From the NCBI GenBank assembly GCA_938075305.1, contig CALJGV010000005.1, positions 1-39,389 on the forward strand: a stretch of 39,389 bases of DNA, given 5' to 3'. The position numbers were made by a program, and so were the translations under genes. The DNA is from an uncultured bacterium (GTDB lineage: Bacteria > Planctomycetota > UBA1135 > GCA-002686595). Below the pieces are notes generated by a model. It did not search any database, had not been told where the DNA came from, and saw only the letters and a list, made by a program, of their open reading frames with translations. Of this stretch, positions 1-9,996 are shown in pieces. The first letter of the stretch is position 1, and the number at the start of each line of letters is the position of its first letter.

Positions 1-1
1 G

Positions 2-190
2 CTCGTGGACCTCGCCGATATGCCCTGGGCCGACCTCGCCTTCCCGAGCGTCGCCACCGCCCTGCGCCTCTACGCCGACGACCGCGCCGCCGGCACCCAC
101 CGCGCCCACATGGGCACCATCCAGTGGAACGGCCAGGGCTCGCGCTTCGACATCGACCAGTACGACCTCCTCGGGCACATCGCGCGCTGA
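2..190 (+). CDS. C-terminal tail of a gene cut by the window edge; possibly Nudix hydrolase
   Basis: An open frame runs in from the window edge and ends at TGA 188-190, giving about 62 residues. The stretch DMPWADLAFPSVATALRLY resembles the end of Nudix hydrolases, where an acidic 'W/F..L.dLP.LAFPS...AL..yl' segment follows the Nudix box, but the box itself would lie outside the window. Coding character is good: GC-rich third positions and no rare codons. The true start is not visible. The Nudix call rests only on this short tail and could be wrong. Confidence 0.45.
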   Translation, partial: LVDLADMPWADLAFPSVATALRLYADDRAAGTHRAHMGTIQWNGQGSRFDIDQYDLLGHIAR

Positions 191-689
191 GGTCGCCGGT
201 CGACCCCAGTGGGAGGCCCGAGCCCGCCCCGCGGCGGCCGGGGAGGGACCCTCGCGAGCCGATGATGGACCACCGCTGCGGCAGGGGGATAGGTCATCTG
301 GGATGGGAGCCCCCTCCCGCCGTCAGCGCCCCTGCCTGCTACGAGGATCGGGGCTGCCTGTGGACTCCCAGACCACCGCCACCGAGGACGTCCCCATCGC
401 CCCTGGCCCCATGTCCATCCCCACCGGCCTGGTCCCCGCCACCGTGTTCTCCACCTGTCACTCCCGGCTCCGGCCCGGGAAAGGCGTGGCCGAGACGGTC
501 ACCTCCCACGCGTCACGGACGCTGTCGCCGTGAGCCTCCTCTAGGCGTTGGAGACCAAAGGGACTGTTCCACATCGAGGCCTGACCCGGTCGGCCGGGGG
601 CCAGAGGGCCCCCAAGAGCCGTCCGGGCGAGTCCTGCCAGAGCGGAGTATTCTGAATCGGGGCGCGACCCTGATCGCCCCTCGCCTCCC
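191..689. other. intergenic stretch, no gene recognised
   Basis: About 500 bases lie between the gene entering from the left and the sulfatase. Open frames exist on both strands, but their translations are low-complexity Pro/Arg/Ser-rich peptides typical of non-coding GC-rich DNA, with no recognisable domain and no convincing start. I see no tRNA-like cloverleaf. The promoter of the sulfatase gene should lie in its right-hand part, but I could not pick out a clear -35/-10 pair. Confidence 0.5.
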
Positions 690-1940
690 ATGTGGCTCCT
701 CTCACTCCTCTGCGCGGCCTTGCCCAATGGCGGCGGTCCACCATCCCCCAACGTCCTCGTCGTCCTCCTGGACGACATCGGGCGGGACAAGGTGCACGCG
801 TATGGGGTGAGCCCGAGCGCGCCGCCCACGCCCAACCTGGACGCCCTGGCGGCGCGCGGGGTGCTGTTCCGGAACGCCTGGGCGTACCACGCGTGCAGCC
901 CCACGCGGGCCGCGCTCCTCACCGGGAGACACTCAGACAGGACGGGAATCGGCTCGGTGATCCGCAGCGGGGACGGCGTGTACTCTTCCCTCGACCTGTC
1001 GGAGACGACGCTCCCGGAGGCGCTTCCGGGCTACACCAGCGTGGCCCTGGGGAAGTGGCACCTGCGTGACCAGGGTGACCCGGACACCCACCCGCTAGAC
1101 AGCGGCTTCGACGCGGTGTCCGGCTACCTGGGGCCCAACGACTACCAGAGCTGGACCTGGAACCTGAATGGCTCGCCCATCCAGAGGTCGGGCTACTACC
1201 CGACCGAGCTCGGCGGCCAGGCGGCCGAGACGCTGCGCCGCCTCCCCGAGCCGTACTTCGTGTACTACTGCCCGAAGATGGCTCACTCGCCCTATCACGT
1301 GCCGCCGTCGTCCCTGCACACCCAGGGTCAGCCCACCACCACCTGGGGCAAGCACGCCGCCATGAGCGAGTCCATCGACACCATCGTGGGCCGGGTCCTC
1401 GGCGGCGTTGACCTGGAGACGACCTACGTCTTCGTCATGGGCGACAACGGCTCGCCCGGCGAAGCCGTCGTGCCCCCGTTCATGTTCAACCAGGCCAAGG
1501 GGAGCGTGTACGAGGGGGGCGTCAGGGTTCCCTTGATCGTCGCGGGCCCGGGCGTGGCCCGGGGCCAGGAGTGCGACGAGCTCGTCCATGTGACCGACCT
1601 GTTCGCCACGATCCTCGAGCTGAGCGGCCTGGGCCCCCCCACCTCTGGCGCCGAGGACTCCGTGAGCTTCGTCGACCAGCTCACCAACCCTCAGCAGCAG
1701 GGGCACCGCGAGACCCTCTTCGTGCACAAGTTCCCGTTCCCCGGGCTCCCGGGGCCCGACGTGCGCGCCCTCCGCACGCGGCGCTGGAAGATCATCCACC
1801 GCGCGGGGACGCAGCAATCCGAGCTCTACGACCTCTCCGCGGATCCCTTCGAGCTGGACGACCTGCTCGTGAGCCAGCCCGGGCCCGCGACCGCGGGGAT
1901 GAGGGATCGCCTGCTCGCGCTGATGCCGACCTTTCCCTGA
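690..1940 (+). CDS. secreted sulfatase (formylglycine-dependent, arylsulfatase family)
   Basis: This 416-residue protein belongs to the alkaline phosphatase/sulfatase superfamily and would hydrolyse sulfate esters, probably on sulfated polysaccharides or small sulfated compounds. The N-terminal metal-binding Asp pair is at residues 28-29 (VLLDDIG). The catalytic CxPxR motif is C69-S-P-T-R73, where Cys would be converted to formylglycine. GKWH is at 121-124. The late metal-site D252-N253 (VMGDNGS) is followed by a typical K-G-S-x-x-E-G-G-x-R-x-P block. Residues 1-16 form a short hydrophobic leader without an obvious positive n-region, so export is likely but not certain. The start is preceded by CCTCCC, with no Shine-Dalgarno. 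CSPTR differs from the common CxPSR at the fourth position, a variant seen in the family. The natural substrate cannot be read from the sequence. No sulfatase-maturing enzyme lies nearby. Confidence 0.93.
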   Translation: MWLLSLLCAALPNGGGPPSPNVLVVLLDDIGRDKVHAYGVSPSAPPTPNLDALAARGVLFRNAWAYHACSPTRAALLTGRHSDRTGIGSVIRSGDGVYSSLDLSETTLPEALPGYTSVALGKWHLRDQGDPDTHPLDSGFDAVSGYLGPNDYQSWTWNLNGSPIQRSGYYPTELGGQAAETLRRLPEPYFVYYCPKMAHSPYHVPPSSLHTQGQPTTTWGKHAAMSESIDTIVGRVLGGVDLETTYVFVMGDNGSPGEAVVPPFMFNQAKGSVYEGGVRVPLIVAGPGVARGQECDELVHVTDLFATILELSGLGPPTSGAEDSVSFVDQLTNPQQQGHRETLFVHKFPFPGLPGPDVRALRTRRWKIIHRAGTQQSELYDLSADPFELDDLLVSQPGPATAGMRDRLLALMPTFP

Positions 1941-2094
1941 GCCCGGGTCCGCCCGAGCCGGCCCTGCCCCCGGGTTGAACGGGCTGCCAGATCCTGAGGA
2001 CTTCCTGCCGCGGTCAGCGAGGCCCCCCGCTGGGGAGCTGCAGGCGTCCACGCCCTCTTCCCCCTTGGCCCCTCGAGCAGCTCCTCGACGCCCC

Positions 2095-2220
2095 ATCTCC
2101 CACACGGGGCTGCTCTCGGTTCCGCCGGGTGACACCTGGAACTTCCAGCCCTGGTTCCGAGCCGCCGCCGCGGGGCAGACCACCTTCACCTTCTCGGACG
2201 CTGTGGGGGTCTCCTTCCTC
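2095..2220 (+). pseudogene. relic of a planctomycete secreted-protein C-terminal domain
   Basis: One forward frame translates to PPGDTWNFQPWFRAAAAGQT (2125-2184) followed by TFTFSDAVGVSFL (2182-2220). This matches the last 35 or so residues of the C-terminal domain found in many planctomycete exported proteins. The intact protease at 22793-25180 ends in the same pattern (AGDTFRFQAWFRD, then TSNFTHSLAISF). Here the homology begins abruptly near 2095 with no matching upstream sequence in any frame. The frame also runs past the usual domain end instead of stopping. That makes it a truncated, non-functional remnant, not a gene. Its direction is the same as the sulfatase upstream. Confidence 0.6.
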
Positions 2221-2409
2221 CAGCGATCCGGCCCGCGAGGGGCCGCTCCCCGGACCCAAGCCCGCCGTCGTGCCCACGCCATCGCGGCGGCGCCGCGGCA
2301 GGCTCCGCCCGCAACGCGTCGGACTCACTTTGGACCCCCGACGGCAACGCCGCCCGCCGATCGAGCGCTGCCCGTGGCTCGATCAGCGACAGGCGTCCGG
2401 TGGATGTTC

Positions 2410-2428
2410 CTAGCGGGCCCCCCGCTAG
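2410..2428. repeat. perfect 8-bp hairpin (CTAGCGGG / CCCGCTAG, 3-base loop)
   Basis: The arms 2410-2417 and 2421-2428 are perfectly complementary around a CCC loop. No T-run follows on the forward strand (CACTTCCC), so a classical intrinsic terminator is doubtful. It lies about 190 bases after the relic domain and could be the old terminator of that lost gene. Confidence 0.4.
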
Positions 2429-2445
2429 CACTTCCCATTTACCAG

Positions 2446-2479
2446 GCAGGGGCAATTTAGGGGTTAACCCGTGCCCTGC
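2446..2479. repeat. nested inverted repeat around GGGTTAACCC
   Basis: Outer arms GCAGGGGCA (2446-2454) and TGCCCTGC (2472-2479) pair with one bulged base and enclose the perfect 10-bp palindrome GGGTTAACCC (2461-2470). The element sits about 70 bases before the start of the small gene at 2547. It could be an operator, a leader hairpin or a terminator. The sequence alone does not decide. Confidence 0.35.
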
Positions 2480-2546
2480 TGGCCCATTTCCGGATATACA
2501 TGGGGGATCGGGAAGCGGCAGTGCGTCGCATGACCCGATCCCTGCC

Positions 2547-2879
2547 ATGAAGCCCCTCGCCTACGCCTCGATCATCGCCCTGGTAGCCATCGGGATCCGG
2601 AGTCTCCCGTCGGTGACCCTGACGGTGCCCTTCGGGCAGGCCCCCCCCCACGCATCACCGGGGCCCGAACCGGCCTACCCGTTGACGGCCCCCGTTCAAG
2701 TACCGGACGGATCCAGGGCGCCCCTGGTCGGACCTTCGGGTGGACACAGGGCCCTCGATCTCCAGTTGGCGGAGATCGAGGTCCCCGAGGATCCCATGGC
2801 CCACTCGGTGAGCGCGGCGAGGGACGGCCTGGGGGCTCCACCCGGGGCGGCCTGGGCGGCGCTGATGCCGAACCGCTGA
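2547..2879 (+). CDS. small hypothetical protein with N-terminal hydrophobic segment
   Basis: This predicted protein has 110 residues. It starts MKPLAYASIIALVAIGI, which looks like a signal peptide or single membrane anchor. The remainder is Pro/Gly/Ala-rich and low in complexity, with one more ordered piece around LDLQLAEIEVPEDPM. I recognise no domain. An upstream in-frame start exists at 2400, but the leader-like sequence favours 2547. No Shine-Dalgarno is visible before it. A small CCCCG-TCG-CGGGG hairpin (2880-2892) directly follows the stop. Reasons to doubt it are the weak composition and lack of homology I can recognise. Reasons to accept it are the Lys-plus-hydrophobic start and the upstream structured, AT-richer region. 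Confidence 0.35.
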   Translation: MKPLAYASIIALVAIGIRSLPSVTLTVPFGQAPPHASPGPEPAYPLTAPVQVPDGSRAPLVGPSGGHRALDLQLAEIEVPEDPMAHSVSAARDGLGAPPGAAWAALMPNR

Positions 2880-2960
2880 CCCCGTCGCGGGGAGCCACGT
2901 CGAGAGCCCTCTTCGGACGGGGCCCTCCTCCCCCGTTCACTGAGCGTCCGCGAAACAAGC

Positions 2961-2998
2961 GAGCCCCGGCTCCGGCAGATTCGCCGGGGCCGGGGCTC
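2961..2998 (-). terminator. intrinsic terminator-like hairpin downstream of dnaK
   Basis: Arms 2961-2976 and 2983-2998 form a 16-bp stem with a single G-T wobble around the loop AGATTC. Read on the minus strand, the hairpin follows the dnaK stop by about 50 bases and is followed by GCTTGTTTCG, a short T-rich tract. On the plus strand nothing T-rich follows, so it is assigned to dnaK. Confidence 0.75.
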
Positions 2999-3048
2999 CT
3001 AGCTTGAGAGGTCCATCGCTCCCGTGGGAACGCGCACCTCGGCCCGCC

Positions 3049-4962
<1,914 letters not shown>

Positions 4963-5040
4963 GGTCGTGTTCCTCCGTGGGGTCTGGCGCGCGGATCGGC
5001 CAGCCCGATTGGGGTCTCCTGTCTCCGAGCCCACCGGGGA

Positions 5041-5056
5041 ACAACTCGCGTGCCAA
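5041..5056 (-). promoter_or_regulatory. sigma-54-like -24/-12 site upstream of dnaK
   Basis: On the minus strand the sequence reads TTGGCACG-CGAG-TTGT. The sigma-54 consensus is about TGGCACG-N4-TTGC, so the -24 box is perfect and the -12 box has one change at its last base. Initiation would fall near 5029, giving a leader of about 67 bases before dnaK. It is one match found by eye. No activator gene or enhancer site is visible nearby. Confidence 0.35.
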
Positions 5057-5200
5057 CAACCCTCCAATGGGGCCGGGGAGCCCAGAAACCGCCCTGATGG
5101 GCCCTGGAGCCCGCATTTTTCACGGCGCCTGCCAAAGAGGCACCTGCCTCCCTAACCCCTCTGCTGATGTGGCACCCGCCGCCCTCCCGGGCGACAGGGC

Positions 5201-6238
5201 TCAGTCCTTCAGGCGCTCGAGCTTGCTCACGCGGCCATGGCGGTTCCAATCCAGCACGTACAGGTTGCCGGCCGCGTCCGCGCCGATGCCGTGGGGGGAG
5301 AGGAACTCCCCGTCCGCCCACTGGTCCTGGGGGACGCCGTTCACGCCCCGACGAGCGGGCTCGGGGTTGTCGCCCAGGTGGGCCACCACGTAGCGCTCCC
5401 CCTTCTCGTCGAGGCCCAGCAGGGTGACCCGCCCCATCAGGTCCGCCACGGCGAGGACCTCCCCCGTGAAGACCCCGTTGCACGGCCGGCGCAGACCCGG
5501 GGCTTCCACACGGATCAGGTTGCCGTCCAGGTCGAAGCGCTGGAGCCGGTGGTTCTCCCGGTCGCAGACGACCACGAAGGTCTCGTCGCCGACCTGCTCG
5601 ATGATCATCCCGTGGGGCGTCCGCATCTTGCCAGGCTCGGTCCCGGGTCCACCGAAGGACCCCTGGTATTCGCCGCTCGCGGAGAACGAATGGCACCAGC
5701 TCTGGCCATAGCCGTCGCCCACGTAGATGTCCCCATTGGGCGCCACGGCGATACCGGTCGGCCGGTACTGGCCGGCGCTCTTGTAGACCCCCGACGCCGC
5801 CGGATACCCGCTCTTCCAGACCAGCTCACCGTCGAGGGTCACCTTCGCGATCTCGTGGCGGCCGGTGTGCGAGAGGTAGCAGAACTCCCCGTCGCTGTGC
5901 TTCACGATGGTCATCCCGTGCAGCCCCCCCGCCCACTCGGCCCCCCAGGTGTCGACGACGTTCCCGTCAGCGTCTGCCACGACCACCGCATGGTCGGAAT
6001 CGGTGTTGAAGTACACGCGCCCCTTGGAATCGACGGCCACGCAGCCGTGCGTGTTGCCCAGGGCCATGCCCTCCGGAAGCTTGAGCCAGTCCGAGACCCA
6101 CCGATAGCGGTGCCCCTCGGGACCGAGGATGACCTCGGCGGAGGCCGCGGGCTCCGCGACGGCGTCGTCCTGGACGGACCCGGCGACAGCGGGGACGGAG
6201 AAGGCGAGGGGCGCCACGAGGGGGAGCAGGATCAGCAT
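5201..6238 (-). CDS. secreted NHL-repeat six-bladed beta-propeller protein
   Basis: This protein of about 345 residues has a hydrophobic leader (MLILLPLVAPLAFSVPAVAG) followed by repeated NHL-type blades. Typical blade pieces are TPHGM, RPTGIAVAPNGDIYVGDGYG, ENHRLQRFDLDGNLIR and LSPHGIGADAAGNLYVLDWN. NHL propellers of this kind are common in planctomycetes. They are usually binding or scaffold domains, and some relatives are peptidyl-amidoglycolate lyases, but I cannot assign a reaction. ATG 6238 gives a clean signal peptide. ATG 6274, which overlaps the stop of the upstream GTPase gene as ATGA, is an alternative that would add 12 residues. It follows the dynamin-like pair and precedes dnaK on the same strand. 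Confidence 0.88.
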   Translation of the reverse strand: MLILLPLVAPLAFSVPAVAGSVQDDAVAEPAASAEVILGPEGHRYRWVSDWLKLPEGMALGNTHGCVAVDSKGRVYFNTDSDHAVVVADADGNVVDTWGAEWAGGLHGMTIVKHSDGEFCYLSHTGRHEIAKVTLDGELVWKSGYPAASGVYKSAGQYRPTGIAVAPNGDIYVGDGYGQSWCHSFSASGEYQGSFGGPGTEPGKMRTPHGMIIEQVGDETFVVVCDRENHRLQRFDLDGNLIRVEAPGLRRPCNGVFTGEVLAVADLMGRVTLLGLDEKGERYVVAHLGDNPEPARRGVNGVPQDQWADGEFLSPHGIGADAAGNLYVLDWNRHGRVSKLERLKD

Positions 6239-6270
6239 CGAGGACTCTTGGGTCAGGGTGGGGTGCCCGG

Positions 6271-8031
6271 TCATTCTCCGCCGTGAAGGCGGCGCCGCCA
6301 AGCGCGGTCCGCCAACTCCACACGCCGGGTGCTCCCCAGCAGCGCGCCCACCTTCTCCAGGGGTCCCTGGATCGACCGCCCCGCGGCCGCCCCGACGCGC
6401 TGCTCGATGTCCCCGCGGACCTGCGCGAGCAGCGAGGCGCTCCGCCCGGCGAAGCGCGCGCGCACCAGGACCCGAGCCCCGAAGAGCCAGGCGAGGGCGA
6501 TGATCGTGGCGCTGATGAGGAAGTCGACGCCGACGTACTCCTCGGCGATGAAGCCCTCCGCTGTCCGGTAGAGCACCCAGGCACCGAGACCGAAGACCGG
6601 GAGGTCCACCACGGTGCGGAGGAAGCGCGGGACGCCGCGCCGGGCCTCCCGAGGCAGGTCCACCCGCAGCAACCGGTCCCAGGCCTCATCCACGGCGGCC
6701 GCCGCGCCGGCCGCTAGCTCGGCGCCCCCGGGCGTGAGGCTCGGTGCCTCCTCGTCCACGGCCAGCTCCGAGGCGGCGAGGCGCGCGTCCACGAAGGCGT
6801 CGCGTTGCAGCTCGTCCAGCTCGGCGCCCCCCGGGAGCAACCCCGAGGTCGACTCGAAGGCGCGGTCACGCACCGCTCCCTGAACCCTGGATGCCGCGAG
6901 GCTGCCCGCCGCGAGCCCGGCAGCCAACAGCGGGTTGCGCCGTGCGACAGCGGCCCCTGCGCCGAGCCCAAGGGTCCCGATCCCCCCTACCCTCAGGGCG
7001 TACCCACCCGGGCCGTCCCACACCTTGGCGGCGTCGTTCCAGAGCATCCTGGTGAGGTCAGCCTTGCGCTGGTCGAGCCGCTCGTTCACCAGCCCGACGG
7101 TGCGCCCACACCAACCCGCGGCGCCCGCCTCCAGGCCCGCCCGCAGGCGCTCCGAGGAGGCCTCGATCTGCGGGCTCACCTCCGCGATCTCGGCTCCGAT
7201 GCGGGCGACGTTGCCCACCGCGTTCTGTCGCCGGACGCTGCCGAGGCGCTCCTCGGAGATGAGGTCCCCTAGGACTCGCCGCAGCTCGGGGAGGCCGCCC
7301 GACTCCGGCCCCTCCTTGCCCCGCCTGGCGCTGATCGAGAGGACCGGAGCCCCCTCTGCACCCCAGCGGTCACGGGCCAGCCCCTCCAGCTGGGCCCTGA
7401 GGTCCCGGTCCGCAGCCGCGTCCAGCTCGTCCCCCCGACCCAGCACGAAGACCATCCCACGCCGGCCGGCGAACAGGTCGACGAAGGCGGCGGAGCTGAG
7501 CTCGGCCACCGACTGACGGTGGGAGACCACCACCAGCACGTCCGAGCGTGCGGCGAGTTCCCCCACCACCGCCCGGTGTCCGGTCTCGATGCTGTTCGTG
7601 TCCGGGGCGTCGATCAGGATCTGGCCCCGCCAGAAGGCGTCCGCCGCCCCGCCGTCCCTGGGGTCGTAGGTCACCACCCGGGGCGCCTCCCCGGGGAGGC
7701 CCGCCACCAGCTCGGAGATGTCCGCGTCGGCCGGCCGGTAGATCACCGGCGCGGCGGTCGTGGGCCGATCCACCCCCTCGACCGCGATGTCCCGCCCCAC
7801 CAACGCGTTGAGCAGCGTCGACTTGCCTGCGCCAGTGGATCCGACGAGGCAGACCACCGCTGCGGAGCTCGCCCGGTCCAGCTGCTCGGCGAGGTCGGCC
7901 TCGAACGCCTCCAGCTCCTCCCCGCGATCCGCCACGGCCCGGAGGGCGGCGATGGACCCCAGGTCCTTCTCCAGCTCGCGGTGGAGGCGCCCGAGTTCGC
8001 CGCGGGCAGCCAGGGTTTGTTCATTGGTCAT
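6271..8031 (-). CDS. dynamin-like GTPase (second of a tandem pair)
   Basis: This 586-residue GTPase has an N-terminal helical piece, then a P-loop GSTGAGKST (residues 64-72), a switch region with a conserved TT (91-92), and a G3-like DAPD (141-144). The G4 motif is degenerate (LGRGDELD instead of NKxD). The C-terminal half is helical and Ala-rich. It ends in hydrophobic segments (around VVDLPVFGLGAWVLY and DFLISATIIALAWLF) that could insert in membrane. This layout fits bacterial dynamin-like proteins, which bind and remodel membranes, often as paired paralogues. ATG 8031 overlaps the stop of the upstream GTPase as ATGA and is preceded by GGGGAGG 7 bases away, so the two are probably translated together. 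A membrane-linked GTPase of another family (YfjP/Era-like) is an alternative. Confidence 0.8.
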   Translation of the reverse strand: MTNEQTLAARGELGRLHRELEKDLGSIAALRAVADRGEELEAFEADLAEQLDRASSAAVVCLVGSTGAGKSTLLNALVGRDIAVEGVDRPTTAAPVIYRPADADISELVAGLPGEAPRVVTYDPRDGGAADAFWRGQILIDAPDTNSIETGHRAVVGELAARSDVLVVVSHRQSVAELSSAAFVDLFAGRRGMVFVLGRGDELDAAADRDLRAQLEGLARDRWGAEGAPVLSISARRGKEGPESGGLPELRRVLGDLISEERLGSVRRQNAVGNVARIGAEIAEVSPQIEASSERLRAGLEAGAAGWCGRTVGLVNERLDQRKADLTRMLWNDAAKVWDGPGGYALRVGGIGTLGLGAGAAVARRNPLLAAGLAAGSLAASRVQGAVRDRAFESTSGLLPGGAELDELQRDAFVDARLAASELAVDEEAPSLTPGGAELAAGAAAAVDEAWDRLLRVDLPREARRGVPRFLRTVVDLPVFGLGAWVLYRTAEGFIAEEYVGVDFLISATIIALAWLFGARVLVRARFAGRSASLLAQVRGDIEQRVGAAAGRSIQGPLEKVGALLGSTRRVELADRAWRRRLHGGE

Positions 8032-9938
8032 GATGCAGCCTCCCCATCGGGGGTCCGGTCTCGCTCCTCGTCCGACTCGAAGGAATCCCAGCTCCACGCC
8101 GTCGCCCACTGATCACAGGTGGAGGCCAGGGCCCCGGCCTCCCCCTCGACTTCCGAGAGCACCTGGGCCGCCGGCCCGAGGAGACCGGCGAGGGCGGCGT
8201 CGGCGATCCGGGAGGCGCGCAGCTCTGTCCAGCGGGCCCGCGCGGAGAGCGCCACGCCTGTCCCCAGGGTCCGGGAGAGGCGCTCCGCGAGGGCCGCCGC
8301 CGCGGCGCCACCCCCCGCCATGGCAACGTCACTCCCCAGGCCTCCGGTGTGCACGATGAGCACGCCCGCCACGCCGAGCGGAAGCAGGTGCACCACGTCC
8401 ACAGCCAGCTGCAGGAAGGCCTCCGAGCCCTGGCGGTCCAGCTCCTCCCGGATGATCTCACGACAAGCCGCGCGGTGCTCCTCGAGGAGCGCGGGGTCGA
8501 GCGCCAGGGCAGCCGCCGCCCGCTCGAAGGAGGCGCGCGCCCCGGACGGGCCGGAGGGCTGACCCGCGGACGCCTGCCCGTCGAGCGCCCCCTTGGCGCG
8601 TGCCGGCAGCTCTCCGCCACGCGAGAGCTCGCGCATGCGCCGCTGACCCGGCTCGTAGAACCCCGCCCAGCGGCGCTCGAGCTCCGCGCGCTCCACCTCG
8701 AGCAGGGTGCGCCCGGCCGCGTCGGCCGCGGACTCCGTGGCGCCGCCGCCGGTGAGCTGCCGCCTGGCCCAGCGGAGCCCGCCGACCAGACGGTCCCCGG
8801 TCCAACGGAGCCCGCGCCTGAGCTCCCGCTGAACCAGCGAGGGGCGTTCGTCCAGGACATCTCGGAACGCTTCGAGGAACGGCCCCATGGGCATCGCCTC
8901 CCGGGCCACCGCGCGGCCCAGCGGCGCCGCCGCCTCCCGCAGGCCGGCCCGGGCCCCGTCGATCGTGTCGATCGAGCGGCGACACTCGCTGCCCAGCTGT
9001 AGCAGGTCGCCTCGCAGCGCCGCGAGGGAGGCCTCCATGGCCCGCGCCTTCAGGTCGCCGCGGTCGCCCAGGGCGCGCAACCAAGCGGAGAGGGAAACGC
9101 CGGGGTCTCGCAGATCGCGCGGCTCGAGGGGCGCCTCTCCCCGGGCCACCCCGGCGCTGAACTCCGCCGCGAAGATCGCCTCGGCGGGCTGGCCCAGGTC
9201 CTCCTCGACCTTGCGCGCGTGGGCGAGCGTCGTGGCATCGTCGATGGACTCGTTGTAGACCAGCACCCAGGGACGGCCGTGCTCGAGCCAGCCCGAGAGG
9301 AACTCGACGACGTCGTGGTTCTGATAGGTGTGGCGGGTCACCACCACCACGGCCACGTCGGCCACCGCGAGCAGCGCGTCCGTGACGGCGCGGTTCTCCC
9401 GCAGGACGCTGTCGAAGTCCGGAGTGTCCACGAGGAGCAGCGAGTCCGGCAGCGAGTTCGAGTCCACGAGGAACAGGGCCGCCTCGGCGCCAGGCTCGGC
9501 GGACTCCCTGGCCTCGACGACCCCGTCCACACCGCAGGTGACCGGCCGAAGGTCGAACCGCTGGAGCGTCGGCTCCGCTTCCAGCGTCGCGCGCAGGGCT
9601 GGCGAGAGCGCCCCGACCAGCCGACGCGTGGCACCGCCCGTGGGCTCGGCGGGGCTCACGGTGACCAGCCCGGCCCCTTCGCCCGCCACGAGAGCGTTGA
9701 ACAGCGAGGACTTGCCCGCGTTGTTCGGCCCGACGATCCCCACCACCAGGTGCTCGTGCCCCCCCGCCGTCCGGGGCAGCAGGTCCCGCTCCAGCCGCGT
9801 TCGTACGGCCGCCACCCCATCCCAGTCCGACGCGGCCGTCGCCAGCGGTCCATCCAGCGCCCGATGGAGGTCGCGGAGGCGCTGGGTCAGGGGGCGGGGG
9901 ACTGTGGACATCGGTGGGTCGGGGAGGTTACGCCCCAC
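8028..9938 (-). CDS. dynamin-like GTPase (first of a tandem pair)
   Basis: This 636-residue protein carries a P-loop GPNNAGKSS (70-78), a G3 motif DTPDFDS (171-177) and a G4-like NESID near 229-233. The remainder is a long helical region, with a hydrophobic stretch near the C-terminus (around LLPLGVAGVLIVHTGG) suggesting membrane contact. It is related in design to the following GTPase but clearly diverged in sequence, as in the paired dynamin-like proteins known from other bacteria. Such partners form mixed complexes in membrane remodelling. I kept the GTG start at 9938 because AGAGGA lies just before it. ATG 9911 is a possible shorter start but has no Shine-Dalgarno. The gene follows the SixA-like gene by 58 bases. 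Confidence 0.8.
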   Translation of the reverse strand: MGRNLPDPPMSTVPRPLTQRLRDLHRALDGPLATAASDWDGVAAVRTRLERDLLPRTAGGHEHLVVGIVGPNNAGKSSLFNALVAGEGAGLVTVSPAEPTGGATRRLVGALSPALRATLEAEPTLQRFDLRPVTCGVDGVVEARESAEPGAEAALFLVDSNSLPDSLLLVDTPDFDSVLRENRAVTDALLAVADVAVVVVTRHTYQNHDVVEFLSGWLEHGRPWVLVYNESIDDATTLAHARKVEEDLGQPAEAIFAAEFSAGVARGEAPLEPRDLRDPGVSLSAWLRALGDRGDLKARAMEASLAALRGDLLQLGSECRRSIDTIDGARAGLREAAAPLGRAVAREAMPMGPFLEAFRDVLDERPSLVQRELRRGLRWTGDRLVGGLRWARRQLTGGGATESAADAAGRTLLEVERAELERRWAGFYEPGQRRMRELSRGGELPARAKGALDGQASAGQPSGPSGARASFERAAAALALDPALLEEHRAACREIIREELDRQGSEAFLQLAVDVVHLLPLGVAGVLIVHTGGLGSDVAMAGGGAAAAALAERLSRTLGTGVALSARARWTELRASRIADAALAGLLGPAAQVLSEVEGEAGALASTCDQWATAWSWDSFESDEERDRTPDGEAAS

Positions 9939-9996
9939 GGTCCTCTACGGAAACGGCCCGCCCTCCTTCCATGGAAACGCGGGCTCGTCCGGAGAT

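Larger units (their letters stand above)
1941..2546. other. gene-poor stretch with a gene relic and two inverted repeats
   Basis: These roughly 600 bases hold no intact gene that I can support. Three things stand out and are listed separately: a 42-codon relic of a planctomycete secreted-protein C-terminal domain (about 2095-2220), a perfect 8-bp hairpin (2410-2428), and a larger nested inverted repeat (2446-2479). The end of the stretch is locally AT-richer (GGATATACAT at 2492-2501) and may hold the promoter of the small gene that follows. Confidence 0.5.

Noticed and set aside
5137..5150. GAGGCACCTGCCTC as a terminator for the NHL gene
   Set aside because: The stem is at most 5-6 bp with a 2-4 base loop and no proper T-run, too weak to call.
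4963..5200. CIRCE operator upstream of dnaK
   Set aside because: No TTAGCACTC-N9-GAGTGCTAA or close variant could be found by eye in this gap.
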